From positions 50,001 through 114,000 of the forward strand of contig CAMCVE010000002.1 of NCBI GenBank assembly GCA_945881775.1: DNA of 64,000 nucleotides. The letters are read 5' to 3'. The notes beneath the pieces were generated by a model, which was not told the origin of the DNA, ran no database searches, and worked only from the letters and a program-made list of their open reading frames with translations. A program made the position numbers and the translations under genes. How positions within the stretch are numbered: position 1 is the first letter of the stretch; each line of letters opens with the position of its first letter. The stretch comes from Bacteriovorax stolpii (GTDB lineage: Bacteria > Bdellovibrionota > UBA2428). This document shows positions 7,677-16,534 of the stretch, piece by piece.

Positions 7677-9365
7677 ATGAACTTTCGTGAACTTGGTCTT
7701 TCGGAAATTTTTACTGAGCGATTGGCCTCGCAAAACATTGTCGAGGCGACGCCGATTCAGTTCGACCTCTTCGCTCCGATCATAAATGGTGACAGTGTCC
7801 TTGGTCTCGCTAAGACAGGGACAGGCAAAACACTTTCTTATTCGGCTCCTCTGGTGGAGAAACTTTCAAAGCTTCCGAGTTCTGAGAGTGACGGCACCAC
7901 CGTTAAAGCTGCGTGGGCATGGATACTTGTTCCCACTCGTGAGTTGGCTGTGCAGGTTAAAGACACGCTGAGTCTTCTTACTCATGCAGAGAGTCAAGTT
8001 GCTGTAGTCGTAGGTGGTGAATCAGAAGAGCGCCAGATTGATGCTTTGGGTCAGGCTCGTTTCGTTGTTGCAACTCCAGGACGTCTTCTTGATTTGCTCA
8101 AGCAAAGAAAAATTCTAACGCGCGACGTTGAGGTCGTGGTGATGGATGAAGCGGATCGACTTCTGGATATGGGATTTATCGACGACATCCGGATGATTCT
8201 CTCGTTCCTGCCAAAGAAGCCTCAGCTCATTTGTGTGTCCGCGACGCTCAATCTAGGGGTCGAAGAGGTGGCCTTCGAGCTCGGTGTGGAGCCGCTCCGT
8301 TTTGGGGTGGAAGAAGCTGTTCAGACCGTCGACGGACTCGATCACCGTGTGGCTTTTATCGGTGACGATGAAAAGTTTCATGCCTTGGTGCATTTTATCT
8401 ATGACCGCAGGGATCAACGCGGAATCGTATTTTCTAATTACCGCGAGCGTGCTCACGAAATCGCATCGCGATTGAGAGGTCTTGGTTGCAAGGCTGACGC
8501 GCTGAGTGCGCAGCTCCCGCAGTCTCGCCGTCGTCAGATTATCGAGGACTATCGCTCGGGAAATTTGAAGGTGCTCGTTGGATCCGATCTCGCTGCGCGG
8601 GGATTGGATTTTCTAGATGTGGACTATGTTGTGAACGTCGACCTATCGGAAGATCCTGCGACCTACGTTCACCGTGTCGGGCGAACGGCCCGCGCAGGCC
8701 GTTCCGGCCAAGCACTTTCGTTGATTGGATTTGAGGATTCTTTCCGCATCGAAAAGTTGGAGCGTTTTCTCAACAACAAGATAGCGACTCAAGAGTTTCC
8801 TCTGGAACGCCTCAAGGGGCCGCTGCCTCGCTTTGGTGCGCGCATCGTGAGCGAAGGTCAAGATGACGATTCTCATCGCCCCGGACCCCGTGGCGACAAT
8901 CGTGGGCCGCGAGATCAGGGGCGTCGACCTCATCAGGGTGAACGTCCCCAGGGTGGAAGGTCGCACAAAACCCGTTCCGATGGAGGCGCGGATCGTGGTC
9001 ATCGCCACACCCCCGCTCCGCGTCCGGCACAAACTTCTCGTCCTCAAGGACCTGCCCCCGAACGTGGTCATCCGGGCCCGCGTCCGCCACAGAACACGGC
9101 TCCCCGAATCAGCACCTCTTCCCAACGATCCAAACCCACGGGACTTTGGGGACGCATCAAGAAAGCAGTTTCAGAGATTTTTGCAGCGAAAGCTGTGAGC
9201 CCCGCGAAGCCTGCGCCTGCCAACAAGTCAGGAGTTTCACATTCTCCACGTGCAGGACAGTCTCCCCGCGGGGACCAAGGATCAGGGCGCCGGCCACGCC
9301 GCGGGGGACGCCGCCCCGGCTCACGAGGACCTCGCGGTCCTTCGAAGCCTCGTAACGACCGTTAA
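7677..9365 (+). CDS. DEAD-box RNA helicase with long Arg/Gly-rich tail
   Basis: This ATP-dependent RNA helicase of the DEAD-box family has a RhlE/DbpA-like core. The Q motif (TPIQFDLFAPIINGD), Walker A (AKTGTGKT), PTREL, TPGR, DEAD (VVMDEADRLLD), SAT (CVSATL), and HRVGRTARAGRSG are all present in the first 380 residues. The remaining 180 residues are low-complexity Arg, Gly, Pro, interrupted by a short helical stretch (GLWGRIKKAVSEIFAAKA), typical of RNA-binding tails. Starts at TTG 7656 and ATG 7659 are possible, but ATG 7677 (MNFRELGLS) fits the family start. It ends 2 bases before the convergent pcnB gene. Likely roles are ribosome assembly or mRNA turnover. Confidence 0.93.
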   Translation: MNFRELGLSEIFTERLASQNIVEATPIQFDLFAPIINGDSVLGLAKTGTGKTLSYSAPLVEKLSKLPSSESDGTTVKAAWAWILVPTRELAVQVKDTLSLLTHAESQVAVVVGGESEERQIDALGQARFVVATPGRLLDLLKQRKILTRDVEVVVMDEADRLLDMGFIDDIRMILSFLPKKPQLICVSATLNLGVEEVAFELGVEPLRFGVEEAVQTVDGLDHRVAFIGDDEKFHALVHFIYDRRDQRGIVFSNYRERAHEIASRLRGLGCKADALSAQLPQSRRRQIIEDYRSGNLKVLVGSDLAARGLDFLDVDYVVNVDLSEDPATYVHRVGRTARAGRSGQALSLIGFEDSFRIEKLERFLNNKIATQEFPLERLKGPLPRFGARIVSEGQDDDSHRPGPRGDNRGPRDQGRRPHQGERPQGGRSHKTRSDGGADRGHRHTPAPRPAQTSRPQGPAPERGHPGPRPPQNTAPRISTSSQRSKPTGLWGRIKKAVSEIFAAKAVSPAKPAPANKSGVSHSPRAGQSPRGDQGSGRRPRRGGRRPGSRGPRGPSKPRNDR

Positions 9366-9367
9366 AT

Positions 9368-10756
9368 TTATTCCGCTACGCTCGGAGGCGAACTCGCACC
9401 GCTCGCTGGACCTGCCCCGTCCGGGCGACGTGGTCCGCGGCGTCTGCGGCGCGGGCTTCGAGAAGGGCGACCCTCACCCGAAGGACGACGGCCATCGGGA
9501 GTGTGGGGTCCGCGTTCGGGATTTTTGCGGAGAGTGGATGTAATCCACAGCGCATGGGGTTTCCAGGCATCGAGATGAGTTTGCCAGTGATCTTGCCAGA
9601 CTTTTGTGTCGATTTCGGCGAGGGCTTTGAGGACGAGCGTGAACTGAATCTGACGAAGAATCTGGGCGTCTTTTTGGATCAGCTTGAAGTTTGGTGTGCG
9701 CTTTGTGGCCAGCCCTTTGAGGGTTTGGTGGATGAACTGGATCTCTTCTTTTTCAATTCGGGAAATTTTCATGTCGTCGGAGATCGCGGAGAGGATCTCA
9801 TCTGAGGAGTGGCGATCGCCTTTGATGCGTGTGAGCGGAAGAAGGAACATGTAGAAAAGAGGGGCGCTGCCAAAGGAAGGATCCCAGTCGGGCATCTTCC
9901 CGCAACTGCGGAAGAAAAATTCGCGAAGCTCAGCATCGGTTTCGAGCAGGTTGTGCCATTTGGGCGAGATCTGTTTCCAGATGCCATAGTCGTAAAGAGC
10001 TCGGAAGCCCTTTTGTGCCGTACCTTCCTTGAGGAATTTGAGGATTTCTTCGCGGACGCGTTCTTTTTTTGCAGCGGCGAGCAAGGGCGTGGACTGCTTC
10101 AGAGCTTTTAAGGTCCCGGCTTCGATCTCGAAAGAATTGCGCGCGCTGAAACGCAAGGCCCGCAAGATGCGGATGGGGTCTTCTTTAAAACGCTCCATCG
10201 GATCTCCGATGATGCGCAGATGTTTTTTGGCGAGGTCATCCATGCCGCCCACGAAGTCGACAATCTTTCCGTTCGAGGGATCCAGGAAAAGTCCGTTGAC
10301 TGTGAAATCGCGGCGGAAGGCGTCGTCCTTGGGCGAACCAAAAACATTCTCGTTCACGCGGTCGCCCTGCATTTCGGGGGCGCGGCGGAAAGTGGTGATC
10401 TGGATTTCCTTTTCGTTGGGTTTGCCGCCTTTGACGAGCGGAGGGAAGAGCGGGTTGGGCTCGTCTTCGTGGTCGAGTTTGCGTTTGGCGACGACAATGC
10501 GGAAGCGTTTGCCGATGATGAAGCTGCGGGACACGAGGTTCTTGACCTTCTGAGGGGAGGCGTATGTGGCGATGTCAAAGTCTTTGGGGGAATGCCCCGT
10601 GAGCAAGTCGCGCACGCAACCGCCTACGAGGTAACTTTCGAATCCGCCCTTCTTGAGGGTTTGAACGATTTTGAATGCGTCCGAATCCACATGGGACGCG
10701 AAGTCCTTAGGGAGAGTGGGAGCTTTTTTCTTACGATTTTTGAACCAACCGAGCAT
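9368..10756 (-). CDS. pcnB: Poly(A) polymerase / CCA-adding nucleotidyltransferase, PcnB-like
   Basis: This class II nucleotidyltransferase adds A residues to RNA 3' ends, or CCA to tRNA. The head domain shows YLVGGCVRDLL, then DFDIATYA with the two metal-binding Asp, EIQITTFRRA, and DDAFRRDFTVNGLF. The neck and body follow with IGDPMERFKEDPIRILRALRFSAR. The C terminus ends in an Arg-rich tail of the kind seen in PcnB rather than CCA enzymes, which is why I prefer poly(A) polymerase. It lies 16 bases after the BFD-DUF309 gene on the same strand and is probably cotranscribed with it. The very end faces the helicase gene. Confidence 0.88.
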   Translation of the reverse strand: MLGWFKNRKKKAPTLPKDFASHVDSDAFKIVQTLKKGGFESYLVGGCVRDLLTGHSPKDFDIATYASPQKVKNLVSRSFIIGKRFRIVVAKRKLDHEDEPNPLFPPLVKGGKPNEKEIQITTFRRAPEMQGDRVNENVFGSPKDDAFRRDFTVNGLFLDPSNGKIVDFVGGMDDLAKKHLRIIGDPMERFKEDPIRILRALRFSARNSFEIEAGTLKALKQSTPLLAAAKKERVREEILKFLKEGTAQKGFRALYDYGIWKQISPKWHNLLETDAELREFFFRSCGKMPDWDPSFGSAPLFYMFLLPLTRIKGDRHSSDEILSAISDDMKISRIEKEEIQFIHQTLKGLATKRTPNFKLIQKDAQILRQIQFTLVLKALAEIDTKVWQDHWQTHLDAWKPHALWITSTLRKNPERGPHTPDGRRPSGEGRPSRSPRRRRRGPRRPDGAGPASGASSPPSVAE

Positions 10757-10772
10757 CGCGCTGTGTATTCCT

Positions 10773-11384
10773 TCAATCTTCTACATTGAGATCGGGGCTC
10801 AGTTCGATTGTCGGCAAAAGCCGATAATCGAAACCGGAGCGGGCTTGGCCCAAGATCTCCTCAGCTTGAGTTTTGTAAGAGTTAAGGCTCGAAATCAAGG
10901 GTCCGGTGTCGATTTTCCAAGGATTGTCGCCAGGAATGCCGATTTTGGGGAGAGCGTCCTGGGCAAGCTTGATGACGCCCTTAGGGTTGGCCCCTAGCAC
11001 GTGGTAAAGGCTGGCGGCGGCTTGAATGATCCCTTGGTAGAAACTGCGGATACGGCCGACTTCGTTCATCCAGAGGTTTTCGAGGACCTCGTGAGTTTCC
11101 CAATAGTAGCGACGGTTGAAGAGACTGATGGCGTAGATGAAATCGCGGGGCAGGGGTGCGAGCTGAGTTCGTGTGGGGCGCGTGTCGAGGTGCTGGCTCT
11201 GCAGGAGCTGGCGGATGCGGCCTTGGCAGGAGCCTCCGCAGGGACCTACGCCCGCATGGGTCTGGTCATAAATGTCTTGTCGGGATTTGAGTCGGCCTTG
11301 GGCGATGCCGGTAATCACCAACTCTTCGGAGACCTTGTTGCAAAAGCACAAGTATTTTGGAGGGGTGCTTTGCGAGTCCGACAC
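10773..11384 (-). CDS. BFD-type [2Fe-2S] domain fused to DUF309
   Basis: Two domains are visible. Residues 11-60 look like a bacterioferritin-associated-ferredoxin-type iron-sulfur domain, with Cys13, Cys15, Cys49 and Cys53 (YLCFCNKVS and GVGPCGGSC). Residues 65-200 match DUF309, whose hallmark is the helix LFNRRYYWETHEVLENLW with its conserved Glu and His. DUF309 has been called a putative metal-dependent hydrolase, but no reaction is established. The start is uncertain. GTG 11384 follows the upstream HD-GYP stop, while the open frame runs back to 11594 inside that gene, so an overlapping start is possible. The gene lies between an HD-GYP gene and pcnB on the same strand. Confidence 0.7.
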   Translation of the reverse strand: MSDSQSTPPKYLCFCNKVSEELVITGIAQGRLKSRQDIYDQTHAGVGPCGGSCQGRIRQLLQSQHLDTRPTRTQLAPLPRDFIYAISLFNRRYYWETHEVLENLWMNEVGRIRSFYQGIIQAAASLYHVLGANPKGVIKLAQDALPKIGIPGDNPWKIDTGPLISSLNSYKTQAEEILGQARSGFDYRLLPTIELSPDLNVED

Positions 11385-11403
11385 CCCTTGACCATAGAAC
11401 GGA

Positions 11404-12162
11404 TCAGGCCGCTTTGCGAAGAGCGTGTGCACTCTCAACAACGACTTTGTGAGAATGCGGACGATCGATCTGAAGTTGCTGGTGAGCCTTGATGAAGGCG
11501 CGCGCTGCGTCGGGGTCGAACTGAGTTCCGCTGAAACGCAAGAGCTCTTCATAGGCTTGCTCGGAGGACAGGCCCTTGCGGTAAACGCGGTCACTCGTCA
11601 TCGCGTCGAAAGTGTCGGCAATCAAAATGATACGAGAGAACACGTGAATCTGATCGGCGCGAAGCCCGTCGGGGTAGCCGCGTCCATCAATACGCTCGTG
11701 GTGACCACGAATCGGGGCTTCGAGATAGGAAAGATCCTCAAGACGACGCACGACTTTTCCGGAATCGCCTGAGTGCATTTTCATGATCGCAAATTCGGCG
11801 TTGGTGAGGGCGCCGGGCTTGCGCAGAACTTCGACGGGGGTCATGAGCTTGCCGATGTCATGGAGCAGTCCACAAAGATAGAGTTCGACGCGTTCTTGGG
11901 CGTTGAGTCCTAGAGTTCCGCCAACCCATTGTGACCAGTCGGCGACACGGTGGCAGTGACGATAGGTATCGGGGTCTTTTCTCCACATCAGACCAAGCAG
12001 GCGGTCGATGTCGGGATGCGATTGAAGTTGGCCCATGGCGTCCATCACTTTTTGTTCCTCGATGAGTTCGGGTGCAGGGCGCTGTGCTGGGCGCGCACTC
12101 CCGTTGTTCAAGCTGCTGTTGTTTAAGACATGCACAATACCCATGCGCGATGAATCTCCCAC
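11404..12162 (-). CDS. HD-GYP domain phosphohydrolase (probable c-di-GMP phosphodiesterase)
   Basis: This 252-residue protein is essentially one HD-GYP domain. HDIGK (101-105) provides the HD pair and HHERIDGRGYPDGL (154-167) is the GYP signature, with ADTFDAMTSDRVYRKGL further on. Such enzymes hydrolyse cyclic di-GMP, a second messenger for motility and attachment. No receiver or sensor domain is attached, so its input must come from partners. The start could be GTG 12162 or ATG 12144. It begins a likely operon with the BFD-DUF309 and pcnB genes. Confidence 0.9.
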   Translation of the reverse strand: MGDSSRMGIVHVLNNSSLNNGSARPAQRPAPELIEEQKVMDAMGQLQSHPDIDRLLGLMWRKDPDTYRHCHRVADWSQWVGGTLGLNAQERVELYLCGLLHDIGKLMTPVEVLRKPGALTNAEFAIMKMHSGDSGKVVRRLEDLSYLEAPIRGHHERIDGRGYPDGLRADQIHVFSRIILIADTFDAMTSDRVYRKGLSSEQAYEELLRFSGTQFDPDAARAFIKAHQQLQIDRPHSHKVVVESAHALRKAA

Positions 12163-12245
12163 TTCCCTGACACTAGCGGAAAATTATGCGCTGCATGATT
12201 AAGTCTTGGTGAAAGTGGGGTTAAATTGCTTGTGAGGGTCTTTAA

Positions 12246-12995
12246 ATGAGGCATAATATTAGAAAATTTCTTTTAATTTTAACTATTTGCTGCGTTTTTT
12301 CGTCCTGCTCGAGCTCGAAGAGTTCGAAGTCCCAAGCTCTTGAAAATACTTTGGCACGTGAGCACAGCCCGCTCGATGCCGAGAATCCTCCTCGAGCCAC
12401 GATCTCGGGGCTTAAAGCCGACGAGCTCCTTGCGTCGTCCCGCACGGTCCAGATCGTTGTCGAGGGCTACCCGATGGAAGCGGGTTGGCAGGGTTTTGAA
12501 GTCGTTTTGAATGACCAGGATCCTACGCGCTTCTACTCGAGTCCTGCAAACTTCGAAATCCCAGTTGAAAAGCTGCGCAAAGGCGCCAACTTGATCAAGG
12601 TCTACCTTGTACGTTCCTGGGGCGAGAGCCTCAAGGTCCCAGAAGCTTTTGCATTCGTGCCCTTTTTCTATGAGACCAAGGGAGGACTTTCGTGGGTTGC
12701 CGCCAAGCGCCCGATCGTCACGCTTGTGAGCCCTCGTGGAATCTACAAGGGCGAGGCCGCAAAAAAAATTCTCTTCGATTTTATGGTGCAGAACCCAGAA
12801 AAGCTTCCGAAGTCTTACAAGGTCCACTACACGCTGAACGGTAAAAAACTGGAACTTGATAGCGGGAAAAGTTACTACTTCTACAATCTCGTTCCTGCGG
12901 ACTACGAACTGCGCGTGGAGGTCGTCAACGCTCGGGGTATTCCCCTAGGTCAGGAAGTCACCCGCAGTCGTTCAGTTTTCAAAGTCGAAGAATAA
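12246..12995 (+). CDS. Lipoprotein of unknown function
   Basis: This 249-residue protein starts with a lipoprotein signal (basic MRHNIRKF, hydrophobic core, then FSSC with the lipid-accepting Cys around residue 21), followed by a Ser/Lys-rich linker. The rest looks beta-rich with repeated immunoglobulin-like pieces, for example VQIVVEGYPMEAGWQGFEVVLND and later HYTLNGKKLELDSGKSYYF. I do not recognise a named domain. The gene stands alone between divergent HD-GYP and convergent lipoprotein genes. Envelope location is well supported; the role is unknown. Confidence 0.8.
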   Translation: MRHNIRKFLLILTICCVFSSCSSSKSSKSQALENTLAREHSPLDAENPPRATISGLKADELLASSRTVQIVVEGYPMEAGWQGFEVVLNDQDPTRFYSSPANFEIPVEKLRKGANLIKVYLVRSWGESLKVPEAFAFVPFFYETKGGLSWVAAKRPIVTLVSPRGIYKGEAAKKILFDFMVQNPEKLPKSYKVHYTLNGKKLELDSGKSYYFYNLVPADYELRVEVVNARGIPLGQEVTRSRSVFKVEE

Positions 12996-13007
12996 ATAGA
13001 GCTTCTG

Positions 13008-13610
13008 TCAGCAGCGGTCGGCCAAATTGGCGAGATGCTCGGCCTTGATCTTTCGCCCTTGAATGACAAGGGGGTCGCCACGTATCGATTCGACGATGGA
13101 GATGGTCGAAAGTCCCTTATTGTTGCCGATGATTCGCATCCGATATCCAAAATCGAGAGCTCCCTGAAGAAAGCCGCTGACGCCTTGGTCAGCAGCAAGA
13201 ATTTCGATCTCTAGAAATTGATCGTTGTCGCCCACAAGGGCTCCGCCGCCGATAAGTTCACCCACTTGGGAGGGATCGAGTCCGGACAAAGAAAGAAGAC
13301 TCTGACCGCTTGAATTGAAGGTGATCTCATCGCCGCAGACTTTGATCACACAATCGCTGAAAGTGATGGGGAGGTCGATGCTCGTGTCCCCAGGGTTGAT
13401 CGTGGTCGGAGGGGAATAGGTGAGGGTGCCTCCCCCGCTACAGGTGAGAGAAACAGACGCTGCACCGCCCCCCAAAAGAAAGGCTTCGGCGGCGTTTGCG
13501 AGCAAAGTTTGGACGGCGTTGGCCGCCTTGGCGTCGACACGAGGCCCACCGCATCCCCCGACAAGAGCGGGCAAGACGATGAGGACACTAAGGGGAAGTG
13601 GGAGACGCAT
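13008..13610 (-). CDS. Small secreted lipoprotein of unknown function
   Basis: This 200-residue protein has a signal sequence ending in VGGC (Cys about residue 20) that fits a lipobox, followed by GGPRVDAKAANAVQTLL. The mature part is Gly/Ser/Leu-rich with four further Cys residues (SLTC, FSDC, KVCGDE and a terminal DRC) that could form disulfides. I see no known domain. It converges with the lipoprotein gene to its left with only 12 bases between them. Confidence 0.75.
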   Translation of the reverse strand: MRLPLPLSVLIVLPALVGGCGGPRVDAKAANAVQTLLANAAEAFLLGGGAASVSLTCSGGGTLTYSPPTTINPGDTSIDLPITFSDCVIKVCGDEITFNSSGQSLLSLSGLDPSQVGELIGGGALVGDNDQFLEIEILAADQGVSGFLQGALDFGYRMRIIGNNKGLSTISIVESIRGDPLVIQGRKIKAEHLANLADRC

Positions 13611-13709
13611 GAATCCATTATGGGCTCAGTCGGGGATATTTGAAAGTTTTGTCTGTGAATGGGAACTCTTGCCAGTCCCTCAAACTGGGCCTAAAAGTAG
13701 ATCTTGGCC

Positions 13710-14261
13710 ATGAAGACGTCGATGAAGCTTTTTGCGGTTTTGGGTTTGGGATCACTTGTTTTGGGCTCTTGCTCCAAAAAAGAGGAGTTCCCGAAGGAAC
13801 TCTTTTTCTCGGGACGCTGCAAAGTCGAAGTGAAGGTTGAACCTGAAGATGCCAGGATTTTTCTGGACGGTATTGAAGTGGGTCAAGGCGCTGCGGGCGT
13901 CGATATGCCTTGTGGCGAAAAACAGGTGCTTGTGAAAAAAGCGGGCTTCAAGCCTTACTACGCCTATCACAAGGTCGATTCCAAGGCCGCCCTTAAGATG
14001 ACCGTGAAACTTTCCCATTTGGAACACGGAGGCGAAGATTTCGCTTTGTCAGGTGAGATCATCGACCAGATTCACGAAGGTCAAAAAATCTGGGATCCTT
14101 CGAAAGGTCCTCGACCTGAAACCAAGGATGAGACTTATCCCGCCTACCTCGGTGATATGAATTCTCTTCTCGCCTCTGTGAAGGGCGCGGCAGCTCCGGG
14201 CGCCGCTGGCGCTCAGGGGTTCGAAGAAGGAACCTGGGATAAAGTCGAAGACTGGCGCTAG
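13710..14261 (+). CDS. PEGA-domain-like lipoprotein
   Basis: This 183-residue lipoprotein has signal MKTSMKLFAVLGLGSLVLGSC with the lipid Cys at about residue 21. Residues 35-100 match the PEGA pattern, a short beta domain often found on surface or envelope proteins: VKVEPEDARIFLDGIEVGQG, then CGEKQVLVKKAGFKPY. A Pro/Ala/Gly-rich tail follows. ATG 13710 is preferred over TTG 13704, which precedes it in frame. Function is unknown beyond probable extracytoplasmic interaction. Confidence 0.75.
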   Translation: MKTSMKLFAVLGLGSLVLGSCSKKEEFPKELFFSGRCKVEVKVEPEDARIFLDGIEVGQGAAGVDMPCGEKQVLVKKAGFKPYYAYHKVDSKAALKMTVKLSHLEHGGEDFALSGEIIDQIHEGQKIWDPSKGPRPETKDETYPAYLGDMNSLLASVKGAAAPGAAGAQGFEEGTWDKVEDWR

Positions 14262-14325
14262 TCAGTTCCTTCAAAAAATCTATCTTTTCTTTTCGTAGCT
14301 TTGGTACAGGCTTTGCCATGTCCCA

Positions 14326-15168
14326 ATGATGTCGGAGTTTTTCGCTCGATGTTGGTCAAATTTTTCTTGGCTGATGGGGTCTCTCGAGGGCGATGCTTCA
14401 CGAGTGTTATGGTCGTCTCTAGCCTGGGGGAAAGTGGACGAGACCTGGGTGGGTGGGCGTCAGGTGCCTCGGCTTTTCTTTGAGCTTGGAATGATTCATG
14501 TGCTCGTGTTGTCGGGAAGTCAGGTCGGCAGTTATCACAAACTTCAGAATCTTCTGATAGGTGCATTTCTCAAGCTGGGCGGGATTTCTCGTAGGTCCCT
14601 CGTGGCGCGTTTGGGCGTTGGACTCTCGTGGGCCTCTCTGGGGGCCTACGTGGCTGCCACAGGAGCAGCGGCTCCGCTCGTGCGTGCGTTCCTCGTCTTG
14701 GCGGTTGGGGAATCTCAGATTTTCTCGGGCCCGCTCTCCAAGATTGCGGTGAGCTTCGTTCTTCACTGTCTCCTCTTTCCGTCGCATGTTGGAAGTCTCA
14801 GTTTTGTTCTCTCGTGGAGTGCTTTTCTAGTGTTGCTGCTTCTCACGGAATCGGGGGTTCATCGTCTTTTTGCCCTATGTTTGCTTTGTTTGATCTCTCA
14901 GCTCCTCGTAGTCTTCGTGAAAGGCGGCGGAGTTTTGGGCGTAGCTTGGAAGTCAATTCTAGCTAACGTGCTTCTGGTCCCGATCTTCGAAAGCGTCGTT
15001 TTCCCGTTAGGCAGCGTGTTGGCCTGGTTGGTGGTGTTTGTGTCGAGTGGGGGCGGAGTTTTCCATGGAGAGGGCATCGAAAGGCGGATTTTTGACTGCG
15101 TTCTGCAACTTCATGAATTCCTGGCCCAAGTCTTTCTTGGCGCACTGAAGGCGATCAGGTATATTTGA
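14326..15168 (+). CDS. ComEC/Rec2-type membrane core, short form
   Basis: This 280-residue, strongly hydrophobic protein carries the ComEC competence-domain signature. GMIHVLVLSGSQVG matches the family G(L/M)xHLLAISGLHVG block and is preceded by a matching arginine-free loop. Several membrane spans follow. Full-length ComEC proteins (700-800 residues) have an N-terminal OB-like region and a C-terminal metallo-beta-lactamase domain; both are absent, and there is no adjacent ORF that supplies them. It could be a minimal DNA-uptake channel, a diverged relative, or a reduced remnant. The 55-residue gene after it starts 4 bases past its stop. Confidence 0.65.
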   Translation: MMSEFFARCWSNFSWLMGSLEGDASRVLWSSLAWGKVDETWVGGRQVPRLFFELGMIHVLVLSGSQVGSYHKLQNLLIGAFLKLGGISRRSLVARLGVGLSWASLGAYVAATGAAAPLVRAFLVLAVGESQIFSGPLSKIAVSFVLHCLLFPSHVGSLSFVLSWSAFLVLLLLTESGVHRLFALCLLCLISQLLVVFVKGGGVLGVAWKSILANVLLVPIFESVVFPLGSVLAWLVVFVSSGGGVFHGEGIERRIFDCVLQLHEFLAQVFLGALKAIRYI

Positions 15169-15172
15169 TTCT

Positions 15173-15340
15173 ATGACGTTCCAAGAACAAGTGGTTGCGA
15201 TCCTCCAAGAAAGATCTTTCGAGATCCGTGACGGTGCCTCGAAGATGGATGTGATCGAAGCTACGGATTTCGAACAGCTCGCGCTCGACATCACCGAACT
15301 CCTTTCGCGTGAATACGGCTTCGAGCCCGTAGAAAAATAA
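15173..15340 (+). CDS. Small acidic protein (55 residues), unknown
   Basis: A short open frame begins at ATG 15173, 4 bases after the ComEC-like stop, and ends TAA 15338-15340. The product (MTFQEQVVAILQERSFEI...) is acidic and predicted helical, with no membrane span or known motif. Evidence that it is real: tight spacing to the upstream gene, amphipathic coding pattern, and a terminator 30 bases after its stop. I do not recognise a family. Confidence 0.55.
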   Translation: MTFQEQVVAILQERSFEIRDGASKMDVIEATDFEQLALDITELLSREYGFEPVEK

Positions 15341-15370
15341 CCCTCATCCTCGTATCTTTCGAAAGGACGA

Positions 15371-15405
15371 AACCCGCCCTCGGTTGTCCGAGAGCGGGTT
15401 ATTTT
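15371..15405. terminator. Terminator between convergent small gene and flagellin gene
   Basis: An inverted repeat (AACCCGC/GCGGGTT, then CTCGG/CCGAG with one unpaired base) with a TTGT loop is followed by a T-rich run on the plus strand (ATTTTGAGTTTTT). It should end the plus-strand ComEC-like transcript and may also act on the flagellin transcript, where the T-run is poorer. Confidence 0.8.
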
Positions 15406-15428
15406 GAGTTTTTGTATCCGCGAGACGC

Positions 15429-16262
15429 TTAAGACAGAAGCTTAAGGGCCATGGATTGGCTCTGGTTCGCTTGCGCGAGGACCGAGATGCCAGACTGTTG
15501 CATGATCGACGCACGTGCCATTTCGGCGGTTTCGTTGGCGATGTCGGCGTCTTTTATACGCGAGCGCGCGGCAGAAAGGTTTTCCACAGCCACATCCGTG
15601 TTGTTGATCGTAGCATTCAGACGGTTCTGCAAAGCACCCAATTGTGAGCGGTTGGTGTTGAGCACGATCAACGAATTGTCGAGACTTTCCAAACCGACTT
15701 GGGCTGATTCTTTGCTCCCAACACTGATATCCGTCAAACCCAACGAGCTAAGTGTGACATCAGAGGTACTGGGGTCGAAGCTGATACGGTCCCGGAAGGC
15801 GTTGTTCTTGATGCCAATCTGGAAGTCGAGTTGGTTTCCCTTTCCGCTGAGGAGTTGGGTGCCGTTGTACTCGGTGCCTTCCGCGATACGTTGCATTTCG
15901 AGTTTGAGTTGTTGAGCTTCACGGTCGAGGTAGCCGCGTTCGCGAACTCCGATCGTGTCAGAAGCGGCTTGCACGGCAAGCTCGCGAAGACGTGTGATCA
16001 TGTTGCCGACTTCGTTCATGCCGCCTTCGGCGACTTGGATGAAGGAGACGCCGTCTTGGGCGTTGCGCGCACTTTGTTTAAAGCTGCGAATCTGCCCGTT
16101 GAGGTTCTCGGTGATTGCGAGTCCGGCTGCGTCGTCTGCGGACTTGTTAATCCGGTTTCCCGAAGAGAGTTTCTCCGAGGTTGCTTCCATTGCCATCTTG
16201 CTAGTACGCAGATTGCGGTGCGCGTTGATGGACATCATGTTTGTATTAATACGTAAACCCAT
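15429..16262 (-). CDS. fliC: Flagellin
   Basis: This is the filament subunit of the bacterial flagellum. Both conserved ends are present: the N-terminal D0/D1 helices ([36 protein letters not shown]) and the C-terminal D1/D0 helices ([19 protein letters not shown], ending [10 protein letters not shown]). The central region is short, giving a compact protein of 277 residues without variable D2/D3 domains. I chose ATG 16262 because a GGAGG site lies 8 bases before it and it gives the canonical N terminus; the frame is open back to 16319. Expression is probably sigma-28-dependent (see the promoter at 16508-16534). Confidence 0.96.
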   Translation of the reverse strand: MGLRINTNMMSINAHRNLRTSKMAMEATSEKLSSGNRINKSADDAAGLAITENLNGQIRSFKQSARNAQDGVSFIQVAEGGMNEVGNMITRLRELAVQAASDTIGVRERGYLDREAQQLKLEMQRIAEGTEYNGTQLLSGKGNQLDFQIGIKNNAFRDRISFDPSTSDVTLSSLGLTDISVGSKESAQVGLESLDNSLIVLNTNRSQLGALQNRLNATINNTDVAVENLSAARSRIKDADIANETAEMARASIMQQSGISVLAQANQSQSMALKLLS

Positions 16263-16507
16263 TGCAAAAGCCTCCAGTTGCTTTTGACCCAGGCCATCCG
16301 TGACGGGTTCCGACGACAACCATGTCGAAGGAGAGCTTCCAGCTCGCTAGATTGATGTTTAGGGACCTAAAATGTTTTGGATTGGCGGAAATCGTAAGTA
16401 ACAGATGGGGCAGGAGACAACACCTGCAGCTTGAGAGGCCCTCATCCGTGAACGCTATTTGCTCGAAGCTTCCAGCTCCGGCTATCAACTTTTTCCAGCT
16501 GAGATAC

Positions 16508-16534
16508 GCTTCGGCACTTCACACGAAAACTTTA
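16508..16534 (-). promoter_or_regulatory. Sigma-28 (FliA)-type promoter of flagellin
   Basis: On the minus strand the sequence reads TAAAGTTT, 11 bases, GCCGAAGC. The -35 box is a perfect match to the sigma-28 consensus and the -10 box (GCCGATAA) matches at its first five bases plus one more, at the exact consensus spacing. It points to the flagellin gene and predicts a leader of about 240 bases. The rest of the 363-base gap (16263-16625) shows the flagellin ribosome site and no other clear feature. Confidence 0.85.

Noticed and set aside
9290-9470. Arg-rich tails of the helicase and PcnB as an inverted duplication
   Set aside because: Both families are known to have basic tails and the two DNA sequences do not pair beyond short GC-rich stretches.
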